The translations under genes were made by a program, and so were the position numbers. This document shows, one piece after another, positions 7,594-9,192 of a stretch of DNA of 9,192 nucleotides; positions within the stretch are counted from its first letter, which is position 1; each line of letters begins with the position of its first letter. Under the pieces are notes generated by a model, which made no database searches, had not been told where the DNA came from, and was given only the letters and a program-made list of their open reading frames with translations. Location of the stretch: NCBI GenBank assembly GCA_937919795.1, contig CALFOA010000424.1:1-9192 (forward strand), written 5' to 3'. The DNA comes from an uncultured Neisseria sp. (GTDB lineage: Bacteria; Pseudomonadota; Gammaproteobacteria; Burkholderiales; Neisseriaceae).

Positions 7594-7605
7594 TTCAGAC
7601 AGGCA
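7594..7605 (-). repeat. DNA uptake sequence in the mreB-gatC divergent region
   Basis: An exact reverse-strand DUS (TTCAGACAGGCA on the plus strand) has the usual flanking A on each side of the DUS strand. It lies between the divergent genes. A shortened copy, TGCCTGAA (7619-7626), lies 13 nt away in the opposite orientation and looks like a DUS that has lost the internal TCTG. Confidence 0.8.
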
Positions 7606-7656
7606 TAGAGCAGAAATGTGCCTGAAAAACACCATGCCGATAAACGGGTTTTCGTT

Positions 7657-7662
7657 TATAAT
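7657..7662 (+). promoter_or_regulatory. Likely -10 element of the gatCA(B) promoter
   Basis: A perfect TATAAT stands 110 nt before the gatC start, in the AT-rich context CGTTTATAATCC. No good -35 box is found 16-18 nt upstream (ATGCCG at 17 nt spacing), and the extended -10 TGn is absent. The complement also reads TATAAA, so it could serve either direction, although no partner box favours the mreB side. Confidence 0.45.
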
Positions 7663-7693
7663 CCGCGCTTAAACTTAATAAGGGCGCGCAAAT

Positions 7694-7792
7694 ATGCCGC
7701 CCGCAACGGACTGGTTTGAGAATGATACCTTACAACAGGTCGATTTGCTAATTTTATTTAAGGATTTACTCAATGGCCTTAACACTTGCTGA
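7694..7792 (+). CDS. Possible 32-residue leader ORF before gatC
   Basis: An ATG at 7694, with AAGGG about 9 nt upstream, opens a frame of 32 codons that starts [11 protein letters not shown] and ends NGLNTC. It stops at a TGA (7790-7792) inside gatC, overlapping it by 20 nt in a different frame. It lies downstream of the likely gatC -10 box, so it would be in the gatC leader transcript. I recognise no family. Chance is quite possible at this length. No attenuator hairpin or run of Gln, Asn or Glu regulatory codons was seen. Confidence 0.2.
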   Translation: MPPATDWFENDTLQQVDLLILFKDLLNGLNTC

Positions 7793-8063
7793 TGTGGAAA
7801 AAATCGCACGCCTCTCGCGCCTGAGCCTCACCGAGGCGGAAAAAGCGCAAAATCTGCAACAATTAAACGATATTTTCGCCTTAGTTGAAAAAATGCAAAC
7901 CGTGAATACCGACGGCATAGAACCGATGGCACACCCGCACGAAGTGGCCTTGCGCCTACGTGAAGATGCGGTAACCGAAACCGATCACGCTGCCGAATAT
8001 CAGGCAGTTGCACCGGAAGTGCGCAATCGTTTATACATCGTTCCGCAAGTTATTGAAGAATAA
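7773..8063 (+). CDS. gatC: Aspartyl/glutamyl-tRNA amidotransferase subunit C
   Basis: GatC is the small subunit that wraps around GatA and GatB and stabilises the GatCAB amidotransferase. That enzyme converts misacylated Glu-tRNA(Gln) and/or Asp-tRNA(Asn) to the amidated forms. The 96-residue product has the standard family length and opening [21 protein letters not shown] (3-23), then [24 protein letters not shown] (32-55), and closes with [11 protein letters not shown]. The start is supported by AAGGA 8 nt before the ATG. It is divergent from mreB, an arrangement common in beta-proteobacteria, and is followed 77 nt later by gatA. The intervening hairpin lacks a U-tract, so transcription probably continues into gatA. 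Confidence 0.97.
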   Translation: MALTLADVEKIARLSRLSLTEAEKAQNLQQLNDIFALVEKMQTVNTDGIEPMAHPHEVALRLREDAVTETDHAAEYQAVAPEVRNRLYIVPQVIEE

Positions 8064-8076
8064 TTAATAGTTTATT

Positions 8077-8119
8077 TTTTCAGACAGGCATATCTATCCT
8101 ATCAATGCCTGTCTGAAAA
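8077..8119. repeat. Inverted DUS pair forming a hairpin (gatC-gatA gap)
   Basis: A reverse DUS (8079-8090) and a forward DUS (8106-8117), both exact, form a 15-bp perfect stem, pairing 8077-8091 with 8105-8119 around a 13-nt loop. The T-run precedes the stem and A-rich sequence follows it, so the gatC transcript would have no U-tract after the hairpin. This argues against a normal intrinsic terminator and fits read-through into gatA. It may still modulate relative expression or RNA stability. Confidence 0.8.
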
Positions 8120-8140
8120 CCACTGTTTGGAATTACCGCC

Positions 8141-9192
8141 ATGACCGCATACACCCTCAAACAAGCCGGCGAATTGTTGCAAGCCAAAAAGATTTCCGCT
8201 GTTGAATTGGCGCAGGAATACCTCGCCGCCATTGATGCCCGCAACCCCGCCATCAACGGCTACATCATCTTAGATAAAGACAAAACCCTGGCCGAAGCCC
8301 AAGCCGCCGATGCGCGTATTGCCGCCGGCAACGCAAGCGCGCTCACCGGCGTGCCGATTGCCTATAAAGACATCTTCTGCCAAACCGGCTGGCGTTCGGC
8401 CTGTTCCAGCAAAATGTTGGACAACTTCGTCGCCCCGTACACCGCCACCGTGGTGCAAAATCTGCTCGACGCAGGCATGGTCACTCTCGGCCGCACCAAT
8501 ATGGACGAATTTGCCATGGGCTCTACCAACGAAACCTCGTTCTACGGCGCCACTAAAAATCCGTGGAATCTGGACAACGTACCCGGCGGTTCGTCCGGCG
8601 GCTCCGCAGCTGTCGTTGCCGCCCGACTTGCACCCGTTGCGCTCGGCTCCGACACCGGCGGCTCCATCCGCCAGCCCGCCTCACATTGCGGCATCACCGG
8701 CATCAAACCCACTTACGGCATCGTATCCCGCTTCGGCATGGTGGCCTACGCTTCCAGCTTCGACCAAGCCGGGCCGATGGCGCAAACCGCCGAAGATTGC
8801 GCCTTGTTGCTCAATGCCATGGCAAGCTTCGATGAACGTGATTCCACCAGCCTCGAGCGCGAACAAGAAGACTATACCCGCGCCTTAAACCAGCCTTTGA
8901 AAGGCCTGAAAATCGGCCTGCCGAAAGAATATTTCGCTCAGAGCAACAGCGCCGATGTTCAGACGGCCTTGCAAAACGTGATGGATTTGCTCAAAGCACA
9001 AGGCGCAGAAATGGTGGACGTGAGCCTACCGCAAACCGAATTATCCATTCCCGCCTATTATGTGCTCGCATCGGCCGAAGCCAGCACCAACCTGTCGCGC
9101 TACGACGGCGTGCGCTACGGCCACCGCGCCGACAAATTTGGCGATTTGGATGAAATGTACAGCAACACCCGCGCCGAAGGCTTCGGCAGCGA
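8141..9192 (+). CDS. gatA: Aspartyl/glutamyl-tRNA amidotransferase subunit A (partial)
   Basis: GatA is the amidase-signature subunit that hydrolyses glutamine and supplies ammonia to GatB for tRNA-dependent amidation. The frame opens at ATG 8141 and stays open to the right edge, giving 350 complete codons of a usual 480 or so. The Lys-cisSer-Ser triad is visible: Lys76 in AYKDIF, Ser151 in [10 protein letters not shown] and nucleophile Ser175 in [13 protein letters not shown]. The spacings of 75 and 24 residues are as expected. The start has only a weak TTTGGAA about 8 nt upstream, but it agrees with the family N-terminus ([13 protein letters not shown]). It follows gatC, and gatB would be expected farther downstream. 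An exact AG-dialect DUS lies within it at 8958-8969. No frameshift or missing residue was seen. Confidence 0.97.
   Translation, partial: MTAYTLKQAGELLQAKKISAVELAQEYLAAIDARNPAINGYIILDKDKTLAEAQAADARIAAGNASALTGVPIAYKDIFCQTGWRSACSSKMLDNFVAPYTATVVQNLLDAGMVTLGRTNMDEFAMGSTNETSFYGATKNPWNLDNVPGGSSGGSAAVVAARLAPVALGSDTGGSIRQPASHCGITGIKPTYGIVSRFGMVAYASSFDQAGPMAQTAEDCALLLNAMASFDERDSTSLEREQEDYTRALNQPLKGLKIGLPKEYFAQSNSADVQTALQNVMDLLKAQGAEMVDVSLPQTELSIPAYYVLASAEASTNLSRYDGVRYGHRADKFGDLDEMYSNTRAEGFGS
8958..8969 (-). repeat. Exact AG-dialect DUS inside gatA
   Basis: TTCAGACGGCCT on the plus strand is the exact complement of AGGCCGTCTGAA, the AG-DUS of other Neisseria species, not the dialect used elsewhere here. 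It falls in the codons for DVQTAL of GatA (about residues 272-277). It could be a foreign uptake site brought in by transfer, a relic, or a consequence of conserved codons. Confidence 0.6.

Noticed and set aside
7642..7657. Small AAACG/CGTTT inverted repeat next to the gatC -10 box.
   Set aside because: A 5-bp AT-rich stem is easily found by chance, and nothing ties it to a known operator.
8310..8888. Open frame of 192 codons on the plus strand overlapping gatA.
   Set aside because: It is an out-of-frame shadow of gatA, rich in Pro, Ser and Ala, with no recognisable domain. The gatA frame has all catalytic residues.

Overview
This window is ordinary core chromosome from a rod-shaped member of the Neisseriaceae, most likely Neisseria of the N. 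wadsworthii / N. shayeganii type. The best taxonomic clue is the DNA uptake sequence. Eight exact copies of TGCCTGTCTGAA are present, all inside the 14-mer ATGCCTGTCTGAAA. I recall this as the TG-wadDUS dialect, distinct from the AT-DUS and AG-DUS of gonococci and meningococci. An intact mreBCD-mrdA-rodA cluster fits a rod, because coccoid Neisseria are known to have lost mre genes. The gene order also fits: mreB divergent from gatCAB is common in beta-proteobacteria.

Layout. Bases 1-188 are the 3' end of rnc (RNase III, dsRNA-binding domain). It is followed on the same strand by a RimJ/RimL-like GNAT acetyltransferase (279-839) and the ribosome-assembly GTPase gene era (879-1802). A strong DUS-paired hairpin at 1850-1888 separates era from the convergent rod-shape operon. 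That operon runs leftward on the minus strand: mreB (7529-6486), mreC (6459-5587), mreD (5590-5093), mrdA/PBP2 (5096-3078) and rodA (3081-1891). The last four genes are joined by three identical 4-nt ATGA stop/start overlaps. A 243-bp divergent intergenic region (7530-7772) separates mreB from gatC (7773-8063). gatC is followed by gatA, which starts at 8141 and runs off the right edge.

How the genes work together. MreB filaments, MreC, MreD, the RodA glycosyltransferase and the PBP2 transpeptidase form the elongasome that builds lateral cell wall. GatC and GatA, with GatB presumably beyond the window, form the amidotransferase that makes Gln-tRNA and/or Asn-tRNA. RNase III and Era both act in rRNA maturation and ribosome assembly.

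I found no previously undescribed system, mobile element, CRISPR array, tRNA or rRNA. The points worth a second look concern DUS dialect and placement: an exact foreign-dialect AG-DUS inside gatA, a hairpin arm that looks like AG-DUS plus one T, a DUS used as coding sequence in the PBP2 tail, and opposite DUS-pair orientation at a convergent gene end versus co-directional gene gaps.
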